Part shown: in pieces, positions 15,170 to 21,338 of the stretch
How the letters are laid out: every line of letters starts with the position of its first letter
Numbering within the stretch: position 1 is the first letter of the stretch
Translations under genes and position numbers: made by a program
NCBI GenBank assembly: GCA_002435335.1
Contig: DJMI01000033.1
Coordinates: 1,978-23,315, forward strand
Direction: 5' to 3'
Origin: Nitrosomonas sp. UBA6494
Lineage (GTDB): Bacteria > Pseudomonadota > Gammaproteobacteria > Burkholderiales > Nitrosomonadaceae
Length of the DNA stretch: 21,338 nucleotides
The notes under the pieces: generated by a model
Databases searched by the model: none
The model's input: the letters and a program-made list of their open reading frames with translations, nothing else
What the model was told of the DNA's origin: nothing

Positions 15170-16417
15170 TTATCCATATACAGGAAACTTGGCACATAAC
15201 TGTTTCGCCTCTCCAGCAACACGAGATAGAACCGTCGTATCATCCGGCGCAGCCAATACATCCGCGATAAGATTAGCCAATTGCTCTGATTCCAATTCTT
15301 TAAAACCACGCGTTGTTATCGCTGGCGATCCGACACGAATTCCGCTGGTGACAAAAGGCTTTTGCGGATCATTTGGAATCGCATTTTTATTTACCGTTAT
15401 ATGAGCCTTTTCCAATGCCTCTTCCGCATGTTTGCCAGTCAGATTCATAGCACGCAAATCAACCAGGAACAAATGACAATCCGTTTTCCCTGATACAATC
15501 CGAAGACCGCGCTGAGTCAATACCTTAGCCATAACTCGAGCATTCTCGATAACTTGTTCCTGATAATTCTTAAATTCCTTGCTTGCAGCTTCCTTAAAGG
15601 CAACCGCTTTTGCCGCAATTACATGCATCAACGGCCCTCCCTGAGTCTGCGGAAATATAGCGGAATTTAGCGCCTTTTCGTGCTCAGGTTTAGCCATAAT
15701 CACTCCGCCACGAGGACCACGCAAGGTTTTGTGGGTAGTGCTGGTTACAAAATCAGCAATCCCAACCGGATTAGGATAAAAACCTGCCGCAATCAATCCG
15801 GCATAATGCGCCATATCAACAAACAAATAAGCACCAGCCGCATCGGCAATTTCACGAAAACGTTTCCAATCGATAATACGTGCATAAGCGGATGCACCTG
15901 CCACAATCATTTTCGGTTTATGCTCATGTGCCAGACGTTCTACTTCATCATAATCGATGGTTTCGGTTTCCGGATGCAATCCATAAGAAATCGAGTTAAA
16001 AATCTTTCCGCTCATGTTAACACTAGAACCGTGCGTTAAATGTCCGCCATGTGCCAGCGACATGCCAAGCAAAGTGTCTCCCGGTTTTAATGCAGAAAGA
16101 TAAACAGCGGCATTCGCCTGAGAGCCGGAATGCGGTTGCACATTGACATATTCCGCATTAAACAATGCCTTCAAGCGATCTATCGCCAATTGCTCCACCT
16201 GATCGGCATACATGCATCCGCCATAATAGCGCTTAGCCGGGTAGCCTTCAGCATACTTATTGGTCAATACGGAACCCTGCGCTTGCATCACCGCCGGACT
16301 CGCGTAATTTTCTGATGCAATAAGTTCTATATATTCTTCCTGACGACGAATTTCGCCTTTGATCGCTTGCCATAAATCAGGGTCAACAACTTCTAATGTT
16401 TGTTTATGCGAAAACAT
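15170..16417 (-). CDS. glyA: Serine hydroxymethyltransferase
   Basis: 415 residues, typical for bacterial SHMT. It interconverts serine and glycine with tetrahydrofolate, feeding one-carbon metabolism, using pyridoxal phosphate. The PLP-binding Lys230 is in VTSTTHKTLRGPRGG, Asp201 of FVDMAHYAG contacts the PLP pyridine nitrogen, and the substrate-binding segments IASENYAS, AEGYPAKRYYGG and VQPHSGSQAN are all intact. It is the first gene of a glyA-nrdR-ribD run. An AAAGGA SD lies about 12 bases before the ATG. The 240 bases upstream are non-coding and must contain the promoter; I could not find a convincing glycine or tetrahydrofolate riboswitch there. Confidence 0.98.
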   Translation of the reverse strand: MFSHKQTLEVVDPDLWQAIKGEIRRQEEYIELIASENYASPAVMQAQGSVLTNKYAEGYPAKRYYGGCMYADQVEQLAIDRLKALFNAEYVNVQPHSGSQANAAVYLSALKPGDTLLGMSLAHGGHLTHGSSVNMSGKIFNSISYGLHPETETIDYDEVERLAHEHKPKMIVAGASAYARIIDWKRFREIADAAGAYLFVDMAHYAGLIAAGFYPNPVGIADFVTSTTHKTLRGPRGGVIMAKPEHEKALNSAIFPQTQGGPLMHVIAAKAVAFKEAASKEFKNYQEQVIENARVMAKVLTQRGLRIVSGKTDCHLFLVDLRAMNLTGKHAEEALEKAHITVNKNAIPNDPQKPFVTSGIRVGSPAITTRGFKELESEQLANLIADVLAAPDDTTVLSRVAGEAKQLCAKFPVYG

Positions 16418-16656
16418 GGTGATACCAATCCTTTAAATTTGGAAAAACTGTGAAGCCCGTATATTACCATTACCTACCGAAACGCTGATAGCAGAACACT
16501 TACCGCAAGAAGCACAAAAACAAAAATCTAATATAATTGCTTGATTGAAAATAATCCGCGTCGATCTAAGACATAAAGCAAATGGATTTTTTAAGGAAGC
16601 ACTAAATAATGGTTAACTATCAAATCAGATGTACTCAGCGACAGAGCAAAAACAAA
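16418..16656. other. Intergenic region between clpA end and glyA start
   Basis: About 240 AT-rich bases with no plausible gene on either strand. It should hold the glyA promoter and the end of the clpS-clpA transcript, but I see no terminator hairpin and no strong -35/-10 pair. A segment at 16593-16608 is reminiscent of transposon ends, without a partner repeat. Confidence 0.5.
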
Positions 16657-18912
16657 TTAAATCATCGCCGCCGCTTCTTCTTCAAACGACAAAACCACTT
16701 TATCGCCATCCATATCAACGTTTACCTTACCGCCGTTGACCAAACGACCGAATAGCAGCTCGTCAGCCAATGCGCTACGAATCGTATCTTGAATCAATCT
16801 CTCCATGGGGCGCGCGCCCATCAATGGATCAAAACCGTTTTTAGCCAAAAACTTACGCAAACTTTCAGTAAAAGTAACTTCCACTTTTTTCTCGTGTAAT
16901 TGCGTTTCCAGTTGAATAAGAAATTTATCCGTCACACGCAATATGATTTCTTGATCAAGCGGCGCAAAGGAAATGATAGCGTCCAGTCGATTACGGAACT
17001 CAGGGGTAAACAATTTTTTAATATCAACTAGCTCATCCCCAGCCGATTTTGTTTTAGTGAATCCAATTGAAGATTTTGTCAGTGCTTCCGCACCCGCGTT
17101 AGTCGTCATAATAATGATAACATTACGGAAATCCGCTTTACGTCCATTGTTATCGGTCAACGTACCATAGTCCATCACTTGCAGTAAGATATTGAAAATG
17201 TCGGTGTGTGCTTTTTCTATCTCATCCAATAACAAAACCGAGTACGGATGCTTAATGATTGCTTCCGTCAACAATCCACCTTGATCAAATCCCACATATC
17301 CCGGCGGTGCGCCGATCAATCGAGAAACGGCATGACGTTCCATATATTCGGACATATCGAAACGATGCAAATGAATTCCCAATGCATAAGCCAATTGACG
17401 TGCGACCTCGGTTTTACCTACACCAGTTGGACCTGAAAAAAGGAATGAACCAACCGGTTTTTTCGGATTGCCCAAACCGCTTCTCGCCATTTTGATAGCG
17501 GCTGTCAGTGAATTAATCGCACTGTCTTGACCAAACACCACCGCTTTCATATCACGCCCGAGAGTCTTCAGTTTATTGCGATCATCTGTCGATATGTTTT
17601 GCGATGGAATTCTCGCAATTTTGGCAACTATGCTCTCAATTTCGCTTTTCCCAATCACTTTGCGTTTCTTCGATTTTGGCAATAAACGCTGCGCCGCACC
17701 GGCTTCATCCAGTACATCAATAGCTTTATCGGGCAAATGTCGGTCATTGATATAGCGCTCCGATAATTCGGCGGCGGAAATCAACGCACTATTTGTATAT
17801 TTAACTTTATGGTGATGCTCATAACGCGATTTCAAACCGCGCAATATTGCAACAGTTTCATCAACACTTGGTTCGTTGACCTCAATCTGCTGAAAACGCC
17901 TTGATAACGCGTGATCTTTCTCGAATATACCACGGTATTCGTTAAAAGTCGTAGCACCGATACAGCGTAATTGCCCCGAGCTCAAAACCGGCTTTAGTAA
18001 ATTCGACGCATCCAGAACCCCCCCTGATGCAGCACCGGCACCAATCAAAGTATGAATCTCATCAATAAACAAAATAGCCAAAGGATTGTCGGTTAATTGT
18101 TTAAGCAATAATTTGAGCCGCTGCTCAAAATCACCTCGATATTTTGTACCTGCTAATAACGCCCCCATATCAAGGGCATAAATCTGATGCTTCAAAAGCA
18201 AATCGGGCACATCTTCTTCTACGATACGTTTTGCCAAACCCTCAGCAATTGCAGTTTTGCCGACTCCCGCTTCCCCAACCAATAAAGGATTATTTTTGCG
18301 ACGGCGGCATAGTGTTTGTATAACACGTTCGATTTCCTTTTCACGCCCAACCAGCGGGTCAATTCTATTCATCAAAGCCATATGATTCAGATTAACCGTA
18401 TAGCTCTCAAGCACTCCACCGGAATTTGATTCCGACCCGACATCACCTTCGTTTTCTGTTTTTGCAGTACTTTCTTGGGGTACTTTTTTAATTTTGTGCG
18501 AAATGTAATTCACCGCATCCAAGCGCGTTAAGCCACGCTGCTGTAAAAAATAAACTGCGTGCGAGTCCTTTTCCCCGAAAATCGACACCAAAACATTAGC
18601 ACCGGTAACCTCTTTCTTACCCGATGATTGAACATGAAGAATGGCACGCTGAATGACACGCTGAAACCCCAGTGTCGGTTGCGTGTCAACTTCATCCGTT
18701 CCTTTGATGATAGGTGTGTGACGTTCGATATGATCTAGCAATACAATGCGTAATTCTTCAATATCGACCAAACAAGCATGCAATACTTCAACAGCGCTAG
18801 CATTGTCCAACATCGCCAGCAGCAAATGTTCTACCGTAATAAATTCATAGCGTTTCTGTCGTGATTCGACAAACGCCATATGTAAGCTCACTTCCAAATC
18901 AGGGGCGATCAT
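16657..18912 (-). CDS. clpA: ATP-dependent Clp protease ATP-binding subunit ClpA
   Basis: 751 residues against 758 in E. coli. It has the N-domain (about 1-142, where ClpS binds), a low-complexity linker (145-168), NBD1 with Walker A GEAGVGKT (213-220) and Walker B LFIDE (281-285), and NBD2 with Walker A GPTGVGKT (494-501) and Walker B VLLLDE (559-564). The ClpP-docking loop has the IGF tripeptide at 616-618. ClpA unfolds substrates and feeds them to ClpP, including N-degron proteins brought by ClpS. Its ATG follows the clpS TGA with no intervening base, with a GGAGG SD inside clpS, so translation is coupled. ClpP is not in the window. Confidence 0.98.
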   Translation of the reverse strand: MIAPDLEVSLHMAFVESRQKRYEFITVEHLLLAMLDNASAVEVLHACLVDIEELRIVLLDHIERHTPIIKGTDEVDTQPTLGFQRVIQRAILHVQSSGKKEVTGANVLVSIFGEKDSHAVYFLQQRGLTRLDAVNYISHKIKKVPQESTAKTENEGDVGSESNSGGVLESYTVNLNHMALMNRIDPLVGREKEIERVIQTLCRRRKNNPLLVGEAGVGKTAIAEGLAKRIVEEDVPDLLLKHQIYALDMGALLAGTKYRGDFEQRLKLLLKQLTDNPLAILFIDEIHTLIGAGAASGGVLDASNLLKPVLSSGQLRCIGATTFNEYRGIFEKDHALSRRFQQIEVNEPSVDETVAILRGLKSRYEHHHKVKYTNSALISAAELSERYINDRHLPDKAIDVLDEAGAAQRLLPKSKKRKVIGKSEIESIVAKIARIPSQNISTDDRNKLKTLGRDMKAVVFGQDSAINSLTAAIKMARSGLGNPKKPVGSFLFSGPTGVGKTEVARQLAYALGIHLHRFDMSEYMERHAVSRLIGAPPGYVGFDQGGLLTEAIIKHPYSVLLLDEIEKAHTDIFNILLQVMDYGTLTDNNGRKADFRNVIIIMTTNAGAEALTKSSIGFTKTKSAGDELVDIKKLFTPEFRNRLDAIISFAPLDQEIILRVTDKFLIQLETQLHEKKVEVTFTESLRKFLAKNGFDPLMGARPMERLIQDTIRSALADELLFGRLVNGGKVNVDMDGDKVVLSFEEEAAAMI

Positions 18913-19221
18913 TCAATTTTCCTCCATTACACACCTGAGCGGATGTTGATTTATTCTTGCAAATTCGACCACTTGCTTCACCTTGGTACTCGCAATATCT
19001 TCCGGAAAGATGCCACATACACCAACACCTTCATGATGCACCTTCAACATTATACGAGTTGCTTGCTCTTGATTCATGGAAAAAAACTCCTTCAATACCT
19101 CAATTACAAAATCCATTGGTGTGAAATCGTCATTCAGTAGCAAAATTTTATACAGAGGCGGCGGCTTTTGCTCAACTTTCTTTTGCATGAACAAAACATC
19201 TTCCGGCTTACTTATTGACAT
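18913..19221 (-). CDS. clpS: ATP-dependent Clp protease adaptor ClpS
   Basis: 102 residues. After a flexible N-terminal tail (about 1-22), the core KILLLNDDFTPMDFVIEVL carries Asn30-Asp31-Asp32, which hold the alpha-amino group of N-end-rule substrates, and His62 in KVHHEGVGVCG matches the conserved binding-pocket His. The C-terminus ends with the family's HPLRC motif. ClpS binds the ClpA N-domain and delivers proteins with bulky hydrophobic N-terminal residues to ClpAP. An AAAGGAAA SD lies 7 bases before the ATG. It is divergent from the cold-shock gene and followed by clpA without a gap. Confidence 0.97.
   Translation of the reverse strand: MSISKPEDVLFMQKKVEQKPPPLYKILLLNDDFTPMDFVIEVLKEFFSMNQEQATRIMLKVHHEGVGVCGIFPEDIASTKVKQVVEFARINQHPLRCVMEEN
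18921..18925 (-). promoter_or_regulatory. Ribosome binding site of clpA inside clpS
   Basis: GGAGG on the - strand, 8 bases before the clpA ATG and within the last codons of clpS. This fixes the clpA start at 18912 and explains how clpA can be translated with zero spacing after clpS. Confidence 0.75.
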
Positions 19222-19375
19222 CGCTGTTTCCTTTGGTTTTTTTCAAATTTGCAATTTTGTTATGTTAGTACAAAATTTCACTTCGCACTATTGGCATCTT
19301 TGGCAGTTACGACAAAATTTTCAAGTATCTTGAGACAATTGCCGCAGACACCATACACAAAAATAGCGTAACCGC

Positions 19376-19404
19376 TTGACTTTAACCCTGGATTTGCGTA
19401 AAAC
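19376..19404 (+). promoter_or_regulatory. Candidate sigma-70 promoter of the cold-shock gene
   Basis: TTGACT (19376-19381) and TAAAAC (19399-19404) are separated by 17 bases, a good -35 and a 4/6 -10. Transcription would start near 19411 and leave a 5' leader of about 105 bases before the ATG at 19516. Long leaders are typical of cold-induced csp mRNAs. A prediction by eye only. Confidence 0.5.
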
Positions 19405-19515
19405 AGCAAATGGCGTTTGGCTTCAAGTTCACAGCAGCACCCGTTTTAGCCGTCTGCGGCCTTGAAATTCAAATAGTGTTGGGTTTCCGGCCCGGTTTTT
19501 ATATAGGAAGTAGAA

Positions 19516-19719
19516 ATGGCAACAGGCACAGTTAAATGGTTCAACGATTCCAAAGGTTTTGGTTTTATTACTCCCGATGATGGTAGCGAAGATTTATTCG
19601 CACACTTCTCAGCCATCAATATGTCAGGTTTTAAAACTCTTAAAGAAGGTCAAAAAGTGAGCTTTGACGTCACTCAAGGCCCGAAAGGAAAACAAGCCTC
19701 TAACATCCAAAGCACCTAA
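19516..19719 (+). CDS. Cold-shock protein, CspA family
   Basis: 67 residues, the usual single cold-shock domain. RNP1 is KGFGFI (13-18) and RNP2 is DLFAHF (26-31), with the surrounding GTVKWFNDSKGFGFITPDDG signature. It binds single-stranded RNA and DNA and melts mRNA structure, acting as RNA chaperone. AGGAAG gives a good SD 6 bases before the ATG. It is a single-gene unit: a candidate promoter lies 110 bases upstream and a perfect hairpin terminator 58 bases downstream. Whether it is cold-induced or constitutive (CspA versus CspC/E type) cannot be told from the protein; the long leader suggests regulation. Confidence 0.97.
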   Translation: MATGTVKWFNDSKGFGFITPDDGSEDLFAHFSAINMSGFKTLKEGQKVSFDVTQGPKGKQASNIQST

Positions 19720-19776
19720 CTTTCATACCAAAACCCGAACTAGCCCTTCACACACTGGCAAAAAGTTCTAGATTTA

Positions 19777-19805
19777 CTACCCCCTTACATCCTGTAAGGG
19801 GGTAG
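19777..19805 (+). terminator. Hairpin terminator after the cold-shock gene
   Basis: A perfect 12-bp GC-rich stem, CTACCCCCTTAC (19777-19788) / GTAAGGGGGTAG (19794-19805), with a 5-base loop, followed by a T-rich stretch (TTGATTTTAT). It is 58 bases after the cold-shock stop codon. Confidence 0.85.
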
Positions 19806-19858
19806 TTGATTTTATACTGCACGAATCACATAACCCACATACTCAGAAACTCTGTTCA

Positions 19859-19881
19859 TTGCAGATACCTTTTATCTGCAA
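19859..19881. repeat. Perfect short inverted repeat (hairpin)
   Basis: TTGCAGATA (19859-19867) / TATCTGCAA (19873-19881), a 9-bp perfect stem with a 5-base loop CCTTT. No T-run follows, so it is not a classical terminator. It lies between the cold-shock terminator and the tRNA-like remnant. Function unknown. Confidence 0.6.
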
Positions 19882-19899
19882 CGCAAAAATGCTTTATAT

Positions 19900-19980
19900 G
19901 CGCCCTGAACACGAATCGAACGTGCGACCTACCCCTTAGGAGTCTGAAAGTATTCGATTGAGCGGCTCTTAATCCATCTC
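19900..19980 (-). pseudogene. Degenerate tRNA-Arg(CCU)-like remnant
   Basis: Read on the - strand, the 3' part looks like a tRNA: an anticodon-loop-like CTCCTAA (around 19936-19942), GTAGGTCG variable region, a T-arm GCACG-TTCGATT-CGTGT (19909-19925) that pairs with one G-T wobble, and an acceptor-like CAGGGCGC end. A GGATTAAGAGC segment at 19965-19980 resembles a D-arm. It is not a working tRNA: the anticodon stem does not pair, about 17 extra bases separate the D-arm-like and anticodon parts, no 5' acceptor strand matches, and CCA is absent. The anticodon and GTAGGTCG block favour tRNA-Arg(CCU), a frequent integration target of mobile elements. A tRNA search program with pseudogene scoring would settle it. 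Confidence 0.5.
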
Positions 19981-20304
19981 TTGAGAAAGCCAGAATTATC
20001 TATTTCATCAACAGGTTAATGAAATATTCCAACATACTGGAAATGAAAAGTATAGCACGAATAAAAAGACTTACTGTGCTGAAATTGTGACGAAAAATAA
20101 TCAATACATGAGACAGATTCAACAAAAAGAATAAGATCTTTCTCTAGGTAAAAGTCTCTGTATTCTCTGAAAAAACAAATCTACTGATCTTGCAAAGCTC
20201 TAAGCTGATATAAACCCAGGTTTTTTATTTCTTGCGAAGCCAATCTCACTTAGCTAATCTGTAAAGAGCATTTCCGTATTAGATTAGCCAAGTGTCATGT
20301 CTTA
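19981..20304. other. Non-coding AT-rich spacer
   Basis: About 320 bases downstream of both the tRNA-like remnant and the secreted-protein gene. No reading frame looks like a gene. The only structure I see is the long hairpin at 20249-20292, listed separately. Confidence 0.5.
20249..20292 (-). repeat. Long-stem hairpin downstream of the secreted-protein gene
   Basis: CTTAGCTAATCT (20249-20260) pairs with AGATTAGCCAAG (20281-20292), 11 of 12 positions, around a 20-base loop. It lies 13 bases beyond the stop codon of the - strand gene ending at 20305, so it may end or stabilise that mRNA. No T-run follows on the - strand, which speaks against an intrinsic terminator. Confidence 0.5.
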
Positions 20305-20841
20305 TTAATTACTACTATTTGTTTTATATCCTGAGAAAGTATCATTTAAAATTGGTGAAGACTTTAATTCCCAATTCATTGAACTGCCGCGTTGTTGAAA
20401 CTCCACCTCTAACACTTGTCCGTTATATTGAACGCATGGAATAGTTAGCACGCCATCAACTACCGTAGCCAAACACACCGGATCAGCCGTTAAACAACTT
20501 GATACATTTCTGGAAATAACGCCACCCGGCGTTTCTGTGCTTGGGCTTGTTGTTGTAATAATGGCCGCTCCATTCTTAATGGTTATATCGGTTGCCGAAA
20601 TGTTTGCATCAAGACCAAGATTGAGAGAATCACTTACCGGATCAACAAAACATTGATTTTGAGTTAAGGTGCCATCAGCATTAAGCGTTCTTGCAACTAT
20701 TCTAGCCCCACCAGATGTTGGGTTATTATCCAGAATAAATACCGTGTCCCCTACTACAGCCACATTCTCAGCTAACGCAGATTGCATTTCTAAAGCAAGC
20801 AAAGATATTGCACACAATGTAGATAAAGCAAATTTATTCAT
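20305..20841 (-). CDS. Secreted protein of unknown function
   Basis: 178 residues that I do not recognise. A clear Sec signal peptide (MNKFALSTLCAISLLALEMQSALA, cleavage after ALA) leads into a mature part rich in Ser, Thr, Asn, Gly and short beta-type strands with no membrane helix, suggesting a periplasmic or extracellular beta protein. Mature Cys residues occur in NQCFVD, SSCLTADPVCLATVV and IPCVQYNG, so two disulphides are possible. The C-terminal part VDGVLTIPCVQYNGQVLEVEFQQRGSSMNWELK looks like a compact conserved unit (an IPCV-plus-QRG module). It is translated: an SD GGAG lies 6 bases before the ATG at 20841, and the coding frame is free of stops for its full length. No neighbour gives a functional clue. 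Confidence 0.75.
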   Translation of the reverse strand: MNKFALSTLCAISLLALEMQSALAENVAVVGDTVFILDNNPTSGGARIVARTLNADGTLTQNQCFVDPVSDSLNLGLDANISATDITIKNGAAIITTTSPSTETPGGVISRNVSSCLTADPVCLATVVDGVLTIPCVQYNGQVLEVEFQQRGSSMNWELKSSPILNDTFSGYKTNSSN

Positions 20842-21338
20842 GGTTTTCTCCAGAAAATTAAAATGATCTTTTATTATGTTATAGGATTAACACCATTATT
20901 GAAATAGCATCTTAAAGAGACAGAGCATTCAAAAAACTTCAGTACTAGCTTACCAAATTTAGTAAGGTATCAATTTTATTATCCATCTAAATTAATTAAA
21001 AATTTTAATCTGCAACTGCATCAAAAATGTACCGAAATAAATTCATATAAACCCAATACTGGAGGGGGTTACAGGGGGGACATACCCTGCCCTTTCTATA
21101 TATGCATGCGAACTCAATAATTTCCATAAAAAATTATTAATGTTCGGAAGCTTTTCAAATTTGACCGCCAACAAGAAGATGAAACCAAATTAATTATTAA
21201 GTGGCATTAATTCCAATAATAATTAAATGTTATTCTTTTCTTTTTTTCTATTGCTTACAATGCTGAAGATAGAGCTGCATGCAAGAAATAAATATATGCT
21301 GTCAGATTAAATAGCGCTTAGCTTTGTTGAGGTCAAAT
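20842..21338. other. AT-rich non-coding region with a G-rich patch
   Basis: About 500 bases to the window edge without a credible gene. It holds the presumed promoter of the secreted-protein gene, an imperfect palindrome at 20949-20966, a G-rich patch at 21060-21079, and an 8-bp AT hairpin AATAATTT / AAATTATT at 21116-21138. On the - strand the last bases are open for about 11 codons, too little to call a gene. Confidence 0.5.
20949..20966. promoter_or_regulatory. Operator-like imperfect palindrome
   Basis: CTTACCAAATTTAGTAAG is an 18-base palindrome with one mismatched pair, about 108 bases upstream of the secreted-protein start. Its size and AT-rich centre resemble a binding site for a dimeric regulator. 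No second copy was noticed. Confidence 0.3.

Noticed and set aside
16418..16560. Possible glycine or tetrahydrofolate riboswitch before glyA
   Set aside because: No tandem GGAG-type aptamer cores or other recognisable conserved elements; the leader is simply AT-rich.
16593..16608. AAGGAAGCACTAAATA resembles an insertion-sequence terminal repeat
   Set aside because: No inverted partner, target duplication or transposase remnant found nearby; likely chance.
19900..19980. Group I intron in a tRNA-Arg(CCU) anticodon loop, a known bacterial location
   Set aside because: The extra segment is only about 17 bases, far too short for a self-splicing intron, and the exon stems do not pair.
21303..21338. 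Eleven open codons on - at the window edge (FDLNKAKRYLI then stop), possibly the end of a gene
   Set aside because: Too short to distinguish from chance; needs the sequence beyond the window.
1..21338. CRISPR arrays, rRNA, transposases, toxin-antitoxin or phage-defence genes
   Set aside because: None seen on either strand; no regularly spaced repeats and no relevant protein families among the reading frames.

Overview
The window reads as chromosomal DNA from a betaproteobacterium, most likely a Nitrosomonas-type ammonia oxidiser. This rests on the character of the proteins (RegB/RegA pair, betaproteobacterial rpsA-ihfB and clpS-clpA arrangements, betaproteobacterial-style minor pilins), the moderately low GC content by eye and the AT-rich intergenic DNA. 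The genus is an inference; no rRNA or ammonia-oxidation gene is present. Most of the window is densely packed conserved genes. Only about the last 1.6 kb looks accessory.

Layout. (1) 1-2.7 kb, + strand: the 3' end of cmk, then rpsA, ihfB with a strong terminator, and a short LapA-like membrane protein that appears truncated. (2) 2.8-9.2 kb, - strand: a type IV pilus minor-pilin operon transcribed pilE-pilV-pilW-pilX-pilY1-fimT, with ATGA overlaps at pilV/pilW and pilW/pilX. It encodes the priming/tip complex of the pilus. The fimT product carries a C-terminal GRLR motif like the DNA-binding tail of competence FimT proteins. (3) 9.35-11.4 kb: thiO (+), divergent from pilE and convergent with ispH (-). 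(4) 11.6-13.5 kb, + strand: regB-regA, a redox-sensing two-component system. (5) 13.5-16.4 kb, - strand: glyA-nrdR-ribD, linking one-carbon metabolism, ribonucleotide reductase control and riboflavin synthesis. (6) 16.7-19.2 kb, - strand: clpS-clpA with no gap between them, the adaptor and unfoldase of the ClpAP protease. (7) 19.5-19.8 kb, + strand: a cold-shock protein gene with a long leader and a perfect 12-bp terminator hairpin. (8) 19.8-21.34 kb: mostly non-coding, with several hairpins, a degenerate tRNA-Arg(CCU)-like remnant, one gene for a secreted protein of unknown function, and about 0.5 kb of AT-rich DNA with an isolated G-rich patch.

I do not see a clearly new multi-gene system. 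The points most worth a second look are the unusual order of the pilus operon with a DNA-binding-type FimT, the PilY1 that lacks both a classical MIDAS and the usual calcium loop, the truncated lapA at a synteny break, and the tRNA remnant beside the orphan secreted protein.
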